Shown: positions 35,274-44,087 of the stretch, in pieces
Layout of the letters: each line of letters opens with the position of its first letter
How positions within the stretch are numbered: the first letter of the stretch is position 1
DNA from: Ureibacillus chungkukjangi
Lineage (GTDB): Bacteria; Bacillota; Bacilli; Bacillales_A; Planococcaceae
DNA length: 64,000 nt
Direction: 5' to 3'
Assembly (NCBI RefSeq): GCF_003217295.1
Contig: NZ_QJTJ01000003.1
Coordinates: 62,001 to 126,000 of the forward strand
Translations under genes and position numbers: made by a program
Notes under the pieces: model-generated
Database searches by the model: none
Told to the model about the DNA's origin: nothing
Seen by the model: only the letters and a program-made list of their open reading frames with translations

Positions 35274-35981
35274 GTGGATCTAATCAATGTTGTAATAGCA
35301 GAGGATGATTTTCGTATTGCTCAAATACATGAGGAGTTTTTGTCTCATATTAAGGGTTTCAATGTAATAGGAAAATCACTGAATGCAAAGGAAACAATGG
35401 AACTACTTAATAATCATACTGTCGATTTATTGTTAATGGATATTTATATGCCCGATCAATTGGGGATTGATCTTTTAAGTGAGATAAGGGAAAATTACCC
35501 TACCTTGGATGTTATTCTAATCACCGCTGCCAGGGAAAAGGAGTTCTTAAATAAAGCATTAAAATTTGGTGTTGAGCATTATTTGATTAAACCAGTTACA
35601 TTAGAAGTCTTCATAAAAACTATAGAAAAATATAAAGAGAATCGCCATCTACTAAATTCAATTACAGAGATAAACCAAGATATTATTGATCATTTTTTTG
35701 CGATGGATGATAAGAAAAAGGCGCAACAAAAAATTGATTTTCCTGCTGGAATTGATTACTTAACGTTAGAGAAGGTAAGCAATATCCTTAAAACCGAAAA
35801 AACTGGCTTAACGGCTGATAAAGTCGGGGATAAGATGGGGGCGTCAAGAACAACTGCCAGACGATATCTTGAATATTTGGTTAGTATCAAACAAGCCTAT
35901 GTAGAACAAGTATATGGGGTAGTAGGGCGACCAGAAAGAAATTATTTTTATAACGAGCTATTAAAGGAAGGGCGCGCATAG
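35274..35981 (+). CDS. CitB/DcuR-type response regulator
   Basis: The 235-residue protein has a receiver with phosphoacceptor Asp in LLMDIYMPDQLG and the switch residues in LITAA and YLIKPVT, then a helix-turn-helix domain (LTADKVGDKMGASRTTARRY). Such regulators switch on carboxylate transport genes, here probably tctCBA. GTG start at 35274, with AGGGGAGGGAAAGC upstream. Cotranscribed with the kinase. Confidence 0.93.
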   Translation: MDLINVVIAEDDFRIAQIHEEFLSHIKGFNVIGKSLNAKETMELLNNHTVDLLLMDIYMPDQLGIDLLSEIRENYPTLDVILITAAREKEFLNKALKFGVEHYLIKPVTLEVFIKTIEKYKENRHLLNSITEINQDIIDHFFAMDDKKKAQQKIDFPAGIDYLTLEKVSNILKTEKTGLTADKVGDKMGASRTTARRYLEYLVSIKQAYVEQVYGVVGRPERNYFYNELLKEGRA

Positions 35982-36066
35982 CGCCTTTTCTTTTTTAATT
36001 TGTGAATGCTTTAACATGTGAACAATATGAACTTAATTTTCTTAAAATTTTAAATAAACATATTTT

Positions 36067-36080
36067 AGAAAACGTTTACA
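36067..36080 (+). promoter_or_regulatory. Candidate cre site (CcpA binding) before tctC
   Basis: AGAAAACGTTTACA matches the cre consensus TGWAANCGNTNWCA at 13 of 14 positions. It is 56 bases before the tctC ATG, so carbon-catabolite repression of tricarboxylate uptake is likely. Confidence 0.6.
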
Positions 36081-36135
36081 TTCAATTTCAGAAAAATTAT
36101 GATTAACTCAATTAAACACCATAAGGGGAGTGGAA

Positions 36136-37119
36136 ATGTTGAAAAAATGGGGGATTTTGTTATTGGCTGTTGTATTTTTAACAGCTTGTTCAGCATCAAA
36201 TGGGTCTTCAGGGGATGGAGAGTACCCGAGTAAAAATATTGAAATTGTGGCTCCAGCATCACCAGGGGGAGGCTGGGATTTAACAGCTCGCTCTGTGCAA
36301 AAAATTCTAAAGGACAATGAGTTAGTAGCAAATAATATCAACGTTATCAATAAGCCTGGTGGAGGCGGAGAAGTAGGATGGAGCTATTTAAGCACAAAGG
36401 ATAGCCATTACCTAGCTGTTAATTCAAGTTTAGTCTTAACAAATAACTTACTTGGTCAAAGTAAACTGACACATAAGGATTTTACACCTTTAGCGACTTT
36501 AGCTACTGAGTGGCAGGCAATTGCTGTTTCTGTTGATTCACCTTATGAAAGTGTAAATGACTTATTTGAACAAATTAAAAAGGATCCAAAGTCAATTAAA
36601 ATTGGTGTCGGACCAGGATTAGGGAACGATGATCACTTAGCCTTTGTTCAAGCAACTGGCATGAAGGGCGTTAATGCAAAAGATTTGAACTTCCTTGTAT
36701 ATGATGGCGGAGGTGGAGATGTTGTTACAGCACTTTTAGGTAACCATGTAGATGTTGTTACAACCTCTTTATCAGAAGTAAAGGAACAACACCTTGCAGG
36801 AAAGCTGAAAATTTTATCGGTTTCATCTGAAGAGAGATTAGAAGAGTTGGAGGATGTACCAACTCTACAAGAGGAAGGGTTAGACATGGTATTCCCTCAC
36901 TGGCGCGGTATTATGGGGCCACCTAATATGACAGAAGCTGAAATTCAGTATTGGGATGAGAAATTAGGCGAAATGGTAGAGTCAGAGGAATGGGCAACCC
37001 TGCTTGAAAACAATGATTGGGACACATTCTATCAAAATAGTAGTGAAACAAAACAGTTTATGGATGAACAAGAAAAGCTGTATAAGGATTTAATAGATAA
37101 GTCTGGATTAATTCAATAA
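36136..37119 (+). CDS. Tripartite tricarboxylate transporter, substrate-binding protein (TctC)
   Basis: The 327-residue lipoprotein (lipobox LTAC at about 16-19) has the TctC/BugD-type fold: NIEIVAPASPGGGWDLTAR, GGGGEVGWSYL, VYDGGGGDVVTALLGNHVDV. TctC binds tricarboxylates such as citrate for uptake by TctAB. ATG 36136 follows AAGGGGAG. First of three genes in the order TctC-TctB-TctA. Confidence 0.93.
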   Translation: MLKKWGILLLAVVFLTACSASNGSSGDGEYPSKNIEIVAPASPGGGWDLTARSVQKILKDNELVANNINVINKPGGGGEVGWSYLSTKDSHYLAVNSSLVLTNNLLGQSKLTHKDFTPLATLATEWQAIAVSVDSPYESVNDLFEQIKKDPKSIKIGVGPGLGNDDHLAFVQATGMKGVNAKDLNFLVYDGGGGDVVTALLGNHVDVVTTSLSEVKEQHLAGKLKILSVSSEERLEELEDVPTLQEEGLDMVFPHWRGIMGPPNMTEAEIQYWDEKLGEMVESEEWATLLENNDWDTFYQNSSETKQFMDEQEKLYKDLIDKSGLIQ

Positions 37120-37132
37120 AGGAGCGATTAAG

Positions 37133-37582
37133 ATGAAAATAGTCAAAGTCGGAATGCCAGTTTTAATGATTTTGATAAGTGTAACCTTTTTAATTAGCTC
37201 TTTTGCGATTCCCAAAGCCAATCTTGGGAATCCAAATGGTCCATTATATTTTCCAATCGGGCTAAGTGTTCTCATGCTTATATTAAGTTTAATTTACCTG
37301 TTCAATGAATTAAAAACGATGGATGGAAGCTATGAGAAAATTAAAGATTTGTTTGACAAAAAAACGCTCGCTCGTATCGGAGTGACAATTATTTTAGGTA
37401 TAATTTATTCTTTGATTTTTGAGACAGTAGGCTTCTTAATATCTACTATACTCTTCCTGGGATTACTTCTGTTTTATTTGAATGGAAGAAAAAAGTGGCT
37501 TGTTAATATCGCTGTTACAGCTGGTTTCTCATTCATCACATGGTATGGATTTAGTCAACTGCTAGGCGTAAGTTTACCGTAG
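37133..37582 (+). CDS. Tripartite tricarboxylate transporter, small membrane subunit (TctB)
   Basis: The 149-residue protein has four membrane helices. It follows tctC by 13 bases (AAGGAGCG partly overlaps the stop) and precedes tctA by 16. Weak sequence conservation is normal for TctB; context decides. Confidence 0.88.
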   Translation: MKIVKVGMPVLMILISVTFLISSFAIPKANLGNPNGPLYFPIGLSVLMLILSLIYLFNELKTMDGSYEKIKDLFDKKTLARIGVTIILGIIYSLIFETVGFLISTILFLGLLLFYLNGRKKWLVNIAVTAGFSFITWYGFSQLLGVSLP

Positions 37583-37598
37583 AACAGGGGGAAATAAC

Positions 37599-39107
37599 AT
37601 GGAAGGTTTTTTAGAGGGATTTTTGACCGCTATCCAGCCTATTAATATCTTATGGATTGTTCTAGGTGGCTTTTTAGGAACGGTGGTCGGAATGCTTCCA
37701 GGATTAGGACCAGCGACGGCAGTTGCAGTCCTTATCCCGGTGACATTCGGAATGGATCCAACCAGTGCGATTATTTTAATGGCTGCGATATATTATGGTG
37801 CGATGTATGGGGGTTCAAGAAGCTCAATTTTGTTAAATACACCAGGAGATGGTTCGGCGATTGCCGCAACATTTGATGGGTATCCAATGGCCAAGAAGGG
37901 GCAAGCCGGACAAGCAATGGCCATTTCGGCAGTCGCTTCCTTTATCGGAGGGGTATTGGCAACTATTGGTTTTGTATTCTTGGCAAAACCATTAGCAAGC
38001 TTTGCACTAAAATTTGGTCCAGCAGAGTATTTTTTATTGATGCTATTAACACTTTCAGCTATCGTTTCATTGTCAATTGGCAAAATGATAAAAGGCTTTA
38101 TTGCTATGAGTATAGGGCTCCTACTAAGTACGATTGGCATTGATCCACAAACAGGTATCCATCGCTTTACGATGGGTGTTCCCCATTTAAGCGAAGGGAT
38201 TGACTTTCTAATTGTAATTATTGGGGTTTATGCAGTGGGTGAAGTATTTTATAACTTCTTAACCATTAATAAGGAAAAGAAGGGTCCAAAAGATGGTGGC
38301 GACAGTATGGGAAAAATATGGTTCACAAAGGAGCAATGGAAAAGATCGAAATGGCCAATGCTTCGTAGTGCCCCATTAGGCTTTATCATTGGCGTACTTC
38401 CTGGTGCTGGCGGCTCCATTGCTTCAATGATTAGTTATTCTACCGAAAAGCAGATCTCCAAAAAGCCAGAGGAATTCGGTAAAGGAGCTGTAGAAGGGCT
38501 AGCTGCTCCTGAATCAGCCAATAACGCAGCCTCAGTAGGGGCAATGATTCCTCTTTTAACAATGGGTATTCCAGGATCGGGGACGACAGCAGTTATGCTT
38601 GGTGCACTAATCATGTTAGGTGTAAGACCAGGACCAATGCTGTTTGAAAATGACCCAGTAATGGTATGGGGACTTATTAATAGTATGTTTATAGGCAATA
38701 TTGCTTTAGTTATTATTAATGTACTTCTAGTTGGTCTACTTGTGAAGGTTTTAAAAACACCTGCTAAGGTACTTTATCCTTTAATCATTATGTTAGCCTT
38801 TATCGGTACGTATACATTAAGTTACAGTACGGTCGATTTCTATCTATTATTACTATTTGGTGTTATTGGGCTGTTGATGAAGGTAATGGATTTCCCAATT
38901 GCTCCACTTGTATTAGCTTTAATTGTAGGGACAGATATGGAGCAGAATTTCCGTATGGCGCTTACGTCATCTAATGGAAGCTTTAGCATCTTCTTCTCAT
39001 CATGGATTACAGTAGTATTAATAATTTTAACAGTATTGTCATTATTCTATCCTTTGTTAATAAAGCTGTTTAAGAAAAAGAAAAATGATCATACCATTGC
39101 TAGCTAA
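37599..39107 (+). CDS. Tripartite tricarboxylate transporter, large permease subunit (TctA)
   Basis: The 502-residue polytopic protein has about 11 helices and the family motifs GTVVGMLPGLGPATAVAVLI, IYYGAMYGGSRSSILLNTPG, APESANNAASVGAMIPLLTM and GIPGSGTTAVML. Length is typical. It completes the TTT importer driven by sodium or proton gradient. Confidence 0.95.
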   Translation: MEGFLEGFLTAIQPINILWIVLGGFLGTVVGMLPGLGPATAVAVLIPVTFGMDPTSAIILMAAIYYGAMYGGSRSSILLNTPGDGSAIAATFDGYPMAKKGQAGQAMAISAVASFIGGVLATIGFVFLAKPLASFALKFGPAEYFLLMLLTLSAIVSLSIGKMIKGFIAMSIGLLLSTIGIDPQTGIHRFTMGVPHLSEGIDFLIVIIGVYAVGEVFYNFLTINKEKKGPKDGGDSMGKIWFTKEQWKRSKWPMLRSAPLGFIIGVLPGAGGSIASMISYSTEKQISKKPEEFGKGAVEGLAAPESANNAASVGAMIPLLTMGIPGSGTTAVMLGALIMLGVRPGPMLFENDPVMVWGLINSMFIGNIALVIINVLLVGLLVKVLKTPAKVLYPLIIMLAFIGTYTLSYSTVDFYLLLLFGVIGLLMKVMDFPIAPLVLALIVGTDMEQNFRMALTSSNGSFSIFFSSWITVVLIILTVLSLFYPLLIKLFKKKKNDHTIAS

Positions 39108-39121
39108 AATAATATAGGAAC

Positions 39122-39151
39122 AAAGTCTACCAATGAAAAAAGGTAGACTTT
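39122..39151 (+). terminator. Weak hairpin between tctA and the next permease
   Basis: Arms AAAGTCTACC and GGTAGACTTT, loop AATGAAAAAA. No long T-run, so it may reduce, not end, transcription. Confidence 0.45.
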
Positions 39152-39176
39152 CCTGCTTTAAAGGGAGTCTTTTCAC

Positions 39177-40538
39177 ATGCAAAAGAGAGCTTTATTGTTC
39201 ATAGTGATAGTACTATATCTGATTTTTTTCATTATTCCATGGGAAATGAATATCAAGATTCAAGCTATTGCAGCACTTATGATTATTCAAATTCTATGGG
39301 TAGGTAAGGTGTTTCCTTTAGCTTATAGTTCGCTCCTGGTAATACTATTATTTTCATTTCACTTTTTTTCCTACGAGGAGACATTAACATATTTAGGCTC
39401 CGATGTGGTTTGGCTGCTCTTTTCAACCTTCATTCTATCAAATGCCTTAATTGATACGGGGCTCGCAAATAGAATGTCCTTGTCGATTTTAAAACTATCT
39501 CGTGGTGCTAGCAGAACACTTTTGCCGATCTCTTTTGCATCAGTTTTTGTCATCTCCATTTTGGTCCCCTCCAATGTGGGAAAGGCAAGCTTAATATCTT
39601 CTGTTCTAGATAGTTTAATCAAAAGCTTAGGGGCGATTCAAAATGCTAAAAATCTAGCAAAATCACTTTTTATAGGCATTACATATCTCGTACCAATTGC
39701 AGGAGCTTTCATAGCAACTGGCGCAAGTTCAACGATTTACGCTTATAGTCTTTTTGCGCAGCATGGGACGACAATCCATTTTTTAAATTGGATTTACATT
39801 TTTGGGGTACCTATTATCATTTTTGCTATTTTCCTATGGATCCTCTTTTTGTTCATGTATCCTCCTGAAGCAATTAATAGAGAATATTTACTAACACTTA
39901 TAGAAGAAGAGATTCATAAACTCGGTAAAATGAGTCGTAATGAAAAGAAAATGCTCTGGATAATCGGTTTTACGCTTCTTTTATGGATGACTCAAGATAT
40001 TCATGGCTATTCGATTCCATTGATCGGCTTGTTGGGTGCCTGTTTAACAATGCTTCCGGGTATAGGAATTTGGGAATGGAATCAAGCAAAGAAATCAGTG
40101 AATTGGGATATTATCCTCTTTTTTGCCTCGACTTTGATGGTATCAGGAATGCTTATTGACACGGGGACCATTAATTGGCTGTCAAAATATTTAAACGTCT
40201 TGATAGATTCACAATCTCCATTTGTGATTGTGCTAATCTTGGTTTTAATAACCTCGTTACTTAGAATTATGTTTGTTAATGTACTTGGGTTTTTGGCCAT
40301 TATGCTACCTCTTGCTTTTACCTTGGGTGATACTTTGAGTGGAGTTTCAGCATTACTGCTGGCAAAAGCGGTCTTTCTTGCAGGAATACCTGGCTTCTTT
40401 TTTATCACTCAATCACCTGTACATTTAATTAGCTATTCCTATGGGTACTTTACTGAGAGGGAGTTATTTCGAGTAGGGGTAATTGCTTCTTTAGTATGGG
40501 TGGGGATTATCTGCTTAGCTTTTTGGGTGTTTTGGTAG
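39177..40538 (+). CDS. SLC13/DASS-like anion permease
   Basis: The 453-residue protein with about 12 helices has the divalent anion-sodium symporter layout: LGSDVVWLLFSTFILSNALI, ILVPSNVGKASLI, IAGAFIATGASSTIY, and SVNWDIILFFASTLMVSGML. Carboxylates such as citrate, succinate or tricarballylate are likely cargo. AAGGGAG lies nine bases before the ATG. It may move a product or a second substrate for the cluster. Confidence 0.85.
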   Translation: MQKRALLFIVIVLYLIFFIIPWEMNIKIQAIAALMIIQILWVGKVFPLAYSSLLVILLFSFHFFSYEETLTYLGSDVVWLLFSTFILSNALIDTGLANRMSLSILKLSRGASRTLLPISFASVFVISILVPSNVGKASLISSVLDSLIKSLGAIQNAKNLAKSLFIGITYLVPIAGAFIATGASSTIYAYSLFAQHGTTIHFLNWIYIFGVPIIIFAIFLWILFLFMYPPEAINREYLLTLIEEEIHKLGKMSRNEKKMLWIIGFTLLLWMTQDIHGYSIPLIGLLGACLTMLPGIGIWEWNQAKKSVNWDIILFFASTLMVSGMLIDTGTINWLSKYLNVLIDSQSPFVIVLILVLITSLLRIMFVNVLGFLAIMLPLAFTLGDTLSGVSALLLAKAVFLAGIPGFFFITQSPVHLISYSYGYFTERELFRVGVIASLVWVGIICLAFWVFW

Positions 40539-40684
40539 GAAATACAGTATTATGGGCGTGTTAGGTTTTTCATCCTAGCATGCTTATTTAATGTGAGTAT
40601 GTATATACATAAATTGGTTAATTTTGTTATATTGAAATTGGTTAAAAAGAACGTAGCATATTATAAATCTAAGGAGGTGCTTGA

Positions 40685-41182
40685 ATGAAACACTTGTATA
40701 TAAAGCAAAAGGTTTTTAGTTTAAGTGGAAAATTCACCGTAAAGGATCAGCAGGAGAAGGATGTTTATTATGTGGAAGGGAGCTTTATGAAGCTTCCGAA
40801 AACGTTCTCTATTATGAATACAGCAAGAGATGAAGTAGCACTTATTACAAAAAAGATGTTCAGCTTTTTGCCTAAGTTTTTTGTTGAGGTGAATGGCAAA
40901 GAGGCCGTAACGATTAAGAAGGAATTTTCTTTTTTTAAGCCACGCTATACCATTGAAGCAGCTGGAATTGAGGTAAAGGGCAACTGGTGGGATATGAATT
41001 TTCAGGTATTGCAGCATGGAGAAGTAGTCGGAAGTGTTAGCAAGGAGTGGTTTACATGGGGCGATAGCTATAAGGTTCAAATCATTAACGAAGAGATGGA
41101 GACAATCATTATTGCTCTAGTTGTGGCAATAGACTGTGTAAAGGCAGACCAATCCGCAGCAGCCAACTCAGCAACAATGTAA
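40685..41182 (+). CDS. LURP-one-related (YxjI-like) protein
   Basis: The 165-residue protein matches the LURP-one/DUF567 fold: LYIKQKVFSLSGKFTVKDQ, YYVEGSFMKLPKTFSI, VALITKKMF, and VKGNWWDMNFQVLQHGE. This tubby-like family may bind lipids; its role is unknown. AAGGAGG seven bases upstream. Single gene. Confidence 0.9.
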   Translation: MKHLYIKQKVFSLSGKFTVKDQQEKDVYYVEGSFMKLPKTFSIMNTARDEVALITKKMFSFLPKFFVEVNGKEAVTIKKEFSFFKPRYTIEAAGIEVKGNWWDMNFQVLQHGEVVGSVSKEWFTWGDSYKVQIINEEMETIIIALVVAIDCVKADQSAAANSATM

Positions 41183-41193
41183 TATTGACTAAA

Positions 41194-41226
41194 AGCCGGT
41201 TCAATTAAACGCATATTGAATCGGCT
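41194..41226. terminator. Bidirectional terminator between the YxjI-like gene and argS
   Basis: Arms AGCCGGTTCAAT and ATTGAATCGGCT pair with one G-U. Confidence 0.7.
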
Positions 41227-41234
41227 ATTTACTT

Positions 41235-42914
41235 TTACATTTCCTTAGGTGCTTTGATGCCTAATAATCGTAAGCTTTCTTCTAAAACAATTGAGACAGC
41301 ATAGGCGACCTTTAATCTGTCCTTTTCTAAGCTTTCGCCTGTTAAGAATTTCGTATTGGCATAATATTTATTGAAGCTTCTTGCTAATGACAAACTATAT
41401 TTTGCAATGATTGCCGGGCTAGCCTGAGAAAACGCATTTTCCACGACATTAGGGAAGGATTCGAGTAGCTTTATAATTTCCCACGCTTCTGTATCTAGGT
41501 AATGCAGGTAACTATCAGATAAAGTAAATTCTCCCTTAGCTAAAAGTGTATGAATACGGGCATTTGTATATTGAATATAAGGACCTGTTTCACCTTCAAA
41601 GGTAACCATTTTTTCTATTGAAAACTCAATGTCATTCATACGGTCATTTTTAAGATCATTGAAGATTACGGCACCAATACCAACTTCATTTGCAACTGCG
41701 GCTTTATTTAAAAGGCCAGGATTCTTCACTTCAATATTATTCTTGGCAGCTTCAATCGTTTCCTTCAAAACGTCGGCAAGCAAGACCACTTTTCCTTTAC
41801 GAGTAGACATTTTCTTGCCGTCCTTTAGCATCATGCCAAAGGGGATGTGTTCGCAGTTCTCCGCAAAGGCATAGCCCATTTTTTTAAGAATAGCAAATAG
41901 CTGTTTAAAATGAAGGGACTGTTCATTGCCGACTATATAAAATAGTTTTGCGGGCTGATACATTTTATGACGATAAAGAGCAGCAGCCAAGTCTCTTGTT
42001 GCATATAAAGTAGCCCCATCCTTCTTTGTTATCAAACAAGGAGGCATGTTTTCTAGTTGGACAACCATTGCACCATCAGACTCTTCAAGTAATTCTTTTT
42101 CAGTTAGCTCTTCAACAACGAATTCCATTTTATCGTTATAAAAGGCTTCACCACTGAAGGAGTCAAATGATACCCCAAGCATGTTATAGATTTGCTCGAA
42201 TTCCTTTAACGATGCCAAACGGAACCACTTCCATAAGGAAAGCATTTCATCATTACCTTCTTCTAGAGCTTTAAAGGTCAGGCGTGCTTGATTATTTAAT
42301 GCTTCATTGTGCACAGCCTCATCATGGAATTTTACATAAATTTTAAATAGCTCTTCAATGGGATTTTGCTCGATAGCCTCTTTGTTTCCCCATAATTGAT
42401 AGGCTACAATCAGCTTTCCAAATTGTGTTCCCCAGTCACCTAAATGATTGATGCGGGTTGCTTCATATCCTTGTTTTTCAGAAATATTGGCAAGGGCGTT
42501 TCCAATAACAGTGGAGCGAAGATGCCCCATTGAAAACGGCTTTGCAATATTAGGAGAGGAAAAATCTAAAACAACCATTTGCCCATTTTTTGGTTTTCCC
42601 CCATATTGATTTTTGTGTACTAAGACGTTATGAATAACTTCTTTTGCAAATTGTAATTGATTGAAAAAGACATTGATATAAGCATTTTCAACTCTTACTT
42701 CTTTGATAAATTTCCCGTGAATTTTCGTAGCTAATTCTTCAGCAATTAATGTAGGTGACTTTTTATATGCTTTCGCTAAGGTAAAGCAAGGGAATGCCAA
42801 ATCGCCTAAACCCGTATGCTTTGGTGTCTCTAGTAGGCCTTCAATTTCCTGGGTAGAATAACTTTCTTCTAAAGCTAATGAAATAATCCCTGCAAGCTTT
42901 GTTTTCACCACCAT
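41235..42914 (-). CDS. argS: Arginyl-tRNA synthetase of the less common short type
   Basis: The 559-residue class I synthetase has the HIGH region as PFSMGHLRSTVIG and the KMSKS region as GKKMSTRKGK, and the Arg-specific N-terminal and anticodon domains. Its motifs (SSPNIAKPFSMGHL, NHLGDWGTQFGKLI) differ from the B. subtilis-type ArgS and belong to the type seen as a second argS in some bacilli. It charges tRNA-Arg. Start uncertain: AAGGAGG is two bases from ATG 42914 and eight from a GTG at 42908. It is controlled by the T-box leader directly upstream. Confidence 0.93.
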   Translation of the reverse strand: MVVKTKLAGIISLALEESYSTQEIEGLLETPKHTGLGDLAFPCFTLAKAYKKSPTLIAEELATKIHGKFIKEVRVENAYINVFFNQLQFAKEVIHNVLVHKNQYGGKPKNGQMVVLDFSSPNIAKPFSMGHLRSTVIGNALANISEKQGYEATRINHLGDWGTQFGKLIVAYQLWGNKEAIEQNPIEELFKIYVKFHDEAVHNEALNNQARLTFKALEEGNDEMLSLWKWFRLASLKEFEQIYNMLGVSFDSFSGEAFYNDKMEFVVEELTEKELLEESDGAMVVQLENMPPCLITKKDGATLYATRDLAAALYRHKMYQPAKLFYIVGNEQSLHFKQLFAILKKMGYAFAENCEHIPFGMMLKDGKKMSTRKGKVVLLADVLKETIEAAKNNIEVKNPGLLNKAAVANEVGIGAVIFNDLKNDRMNDIEFSIEKMVTFEGETGPYIQYTNARIHTLLAKGEFTLSDSYLHYLDTEAWEIIKLLESFPNVVENAFSQASPAIIAKYSLSLARSFNKYYANTKFLTGESLEKDRLKVAYAVSIVLEESLRLLGIKAPKEM

Positions 42915-42924
42915 AACCTCCTTA

Positions 42925-43175
42925 AAATATAAAAAGCCCTCGTCTCTATATAAAGAGACGAGAGCTTAGATTCCCGTGGTACCACTCTAGTTGCTACAAT
43001 ATAATGTAGCCGCTTTTTTCGTTGTTAACGAGGTGTCTTCCCCGGTATTCTCTACGAACTGTGTTCAAGAAACTTCTCCAAAGTGCGTTTCGCCAATACT
43101 TCCAGATTAGGCTCCCACCATCCCTAACTCGCTTTGCTTTTCATATGGCTACTCTCTTTTTCACGGAATTTTCGA
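42925..43175 (-). ncRNA. T-box leader specific for arginine
   Basis: Minus strand. A GAGTGGTACCACGGGAA core (about 42987-42971) is the T-box sequence, followed by a terminator stem (CTCTCGTCTC with GAGACGAGGG) and a T-run. Stem I elements AGAGAG and GGATGGTGGGAGCC are visible upstream. The specifier is read as CGC (complement 43085-43087), an Arg codon, followed by A. Uncharged tRNA-Arg should prevent termination and raise argS expression. Confidence 0.9.
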
Positions 43176-43228
43176 AAATTAAATTAAATTGATTTTATCC
43201 AATCATTTCCTAAAAAGCAAGGAAATTA

Positions 43229-43906
43229 TTATTCCACCCATTTCACAACATCATCAAAGGGTCTGCGAGTTTTTGGACGAGGATCATTTGTACGATAACC
43301 AAAGGCTACCATGACAGAAATGCCAAAATGTCCATCCTCCAACAAGGCTTCGTCAGCAAGAAGCTGATTCATTTTTTCAATATTAAAGCCTTCAATCGGG
43401 CAGGAATCGATGCCGATTTGAGCAGCAGCGGTCATCATATTGCCAAGTGCGACATAGGTTTGCTTACATGCCCAGTCAAAAATATGGCGAGCTCCATCTA
43501 ATAATTTGAAATCATCTCTTTGGAACTCTTCCACGCGTTCTAAAAAGGTCGCTAAATGCTCCTCAGGGAAATGGGTAACATTTCTTAAGTGATCCTGTAA
43601 ATAATCCGAATTGTACATTGTGTCAAGCTTTGTTCTAGCTAGGATAATGACAAAGTGACTTGCATCTGGAAGCTTGCTGAACGCTCCCCATGATGAGTTT
43701 TTAATTTTTTCACGAAGCTCGGAGCTTTGCACTACAACAAAGCGCCATGGCTCAAAACCAAAGGAACTAGGTGATAATCGACCTGTTTCTAAAATAAAGC
43801 GAAAATCGTCATCGGATATTACCTTGTTAGCATCAAATTCCTTAGTAGCATGTCTAAAATGATAGGCTTTTAAAATTTCTTGTTTTAAGTCTTCTTTATT
43901 ACTCAA
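43229..43906 (-). CDS. Nitroreductase-family NAD(P)H-dependent oxidoreductase
   Basis: The 225-residue FMN protein has the family motifs: YHFRHATKEFDANK (FMN binding), RLSPSSFGFEPWRFVVVQ, GNMMTAAAQIGIDSCPIEGF, and GYRTNDPRPKTRRP. It reduces nitro or quinone compounds; substrate unknown. Single gene. Confidence 0.92.
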   Translation of the reverse strand: MSNKEDLKQEILKAYHFRHATKEFDANKVISDDDFRFILETGRLSPSSFGFEPWRFVVVQSSELREKIKNSSWGAFSKLPDASHFVIILARTKLDTMYNSDYLQDHLRNVTHFPEEHLATFLERVEEFQRDDFKLLDGARHIFDWACKQTYVALGNMMTAAAQIGIDSCPIEGFNIEKMNQLLADEALLEDGHFGISVMVAFGYRTNDPRPKTRRPFDDVVKWVE

Positions 43907-44087
43907 CTTGACTCACTCCTTTGTTTCACTAGAAATTAGTTGTTAGTATAGTCTTTATAAAATAATCTATCATTTATTTTGATTCCCTGATATTCGCTTG
44001 CTTTAACATTCTACTATTAGTAAAATGCTGCGTTGGTGTATAATTTACTATAATTATTGATTTGATGAGGGTAGGAATGGATGGATT

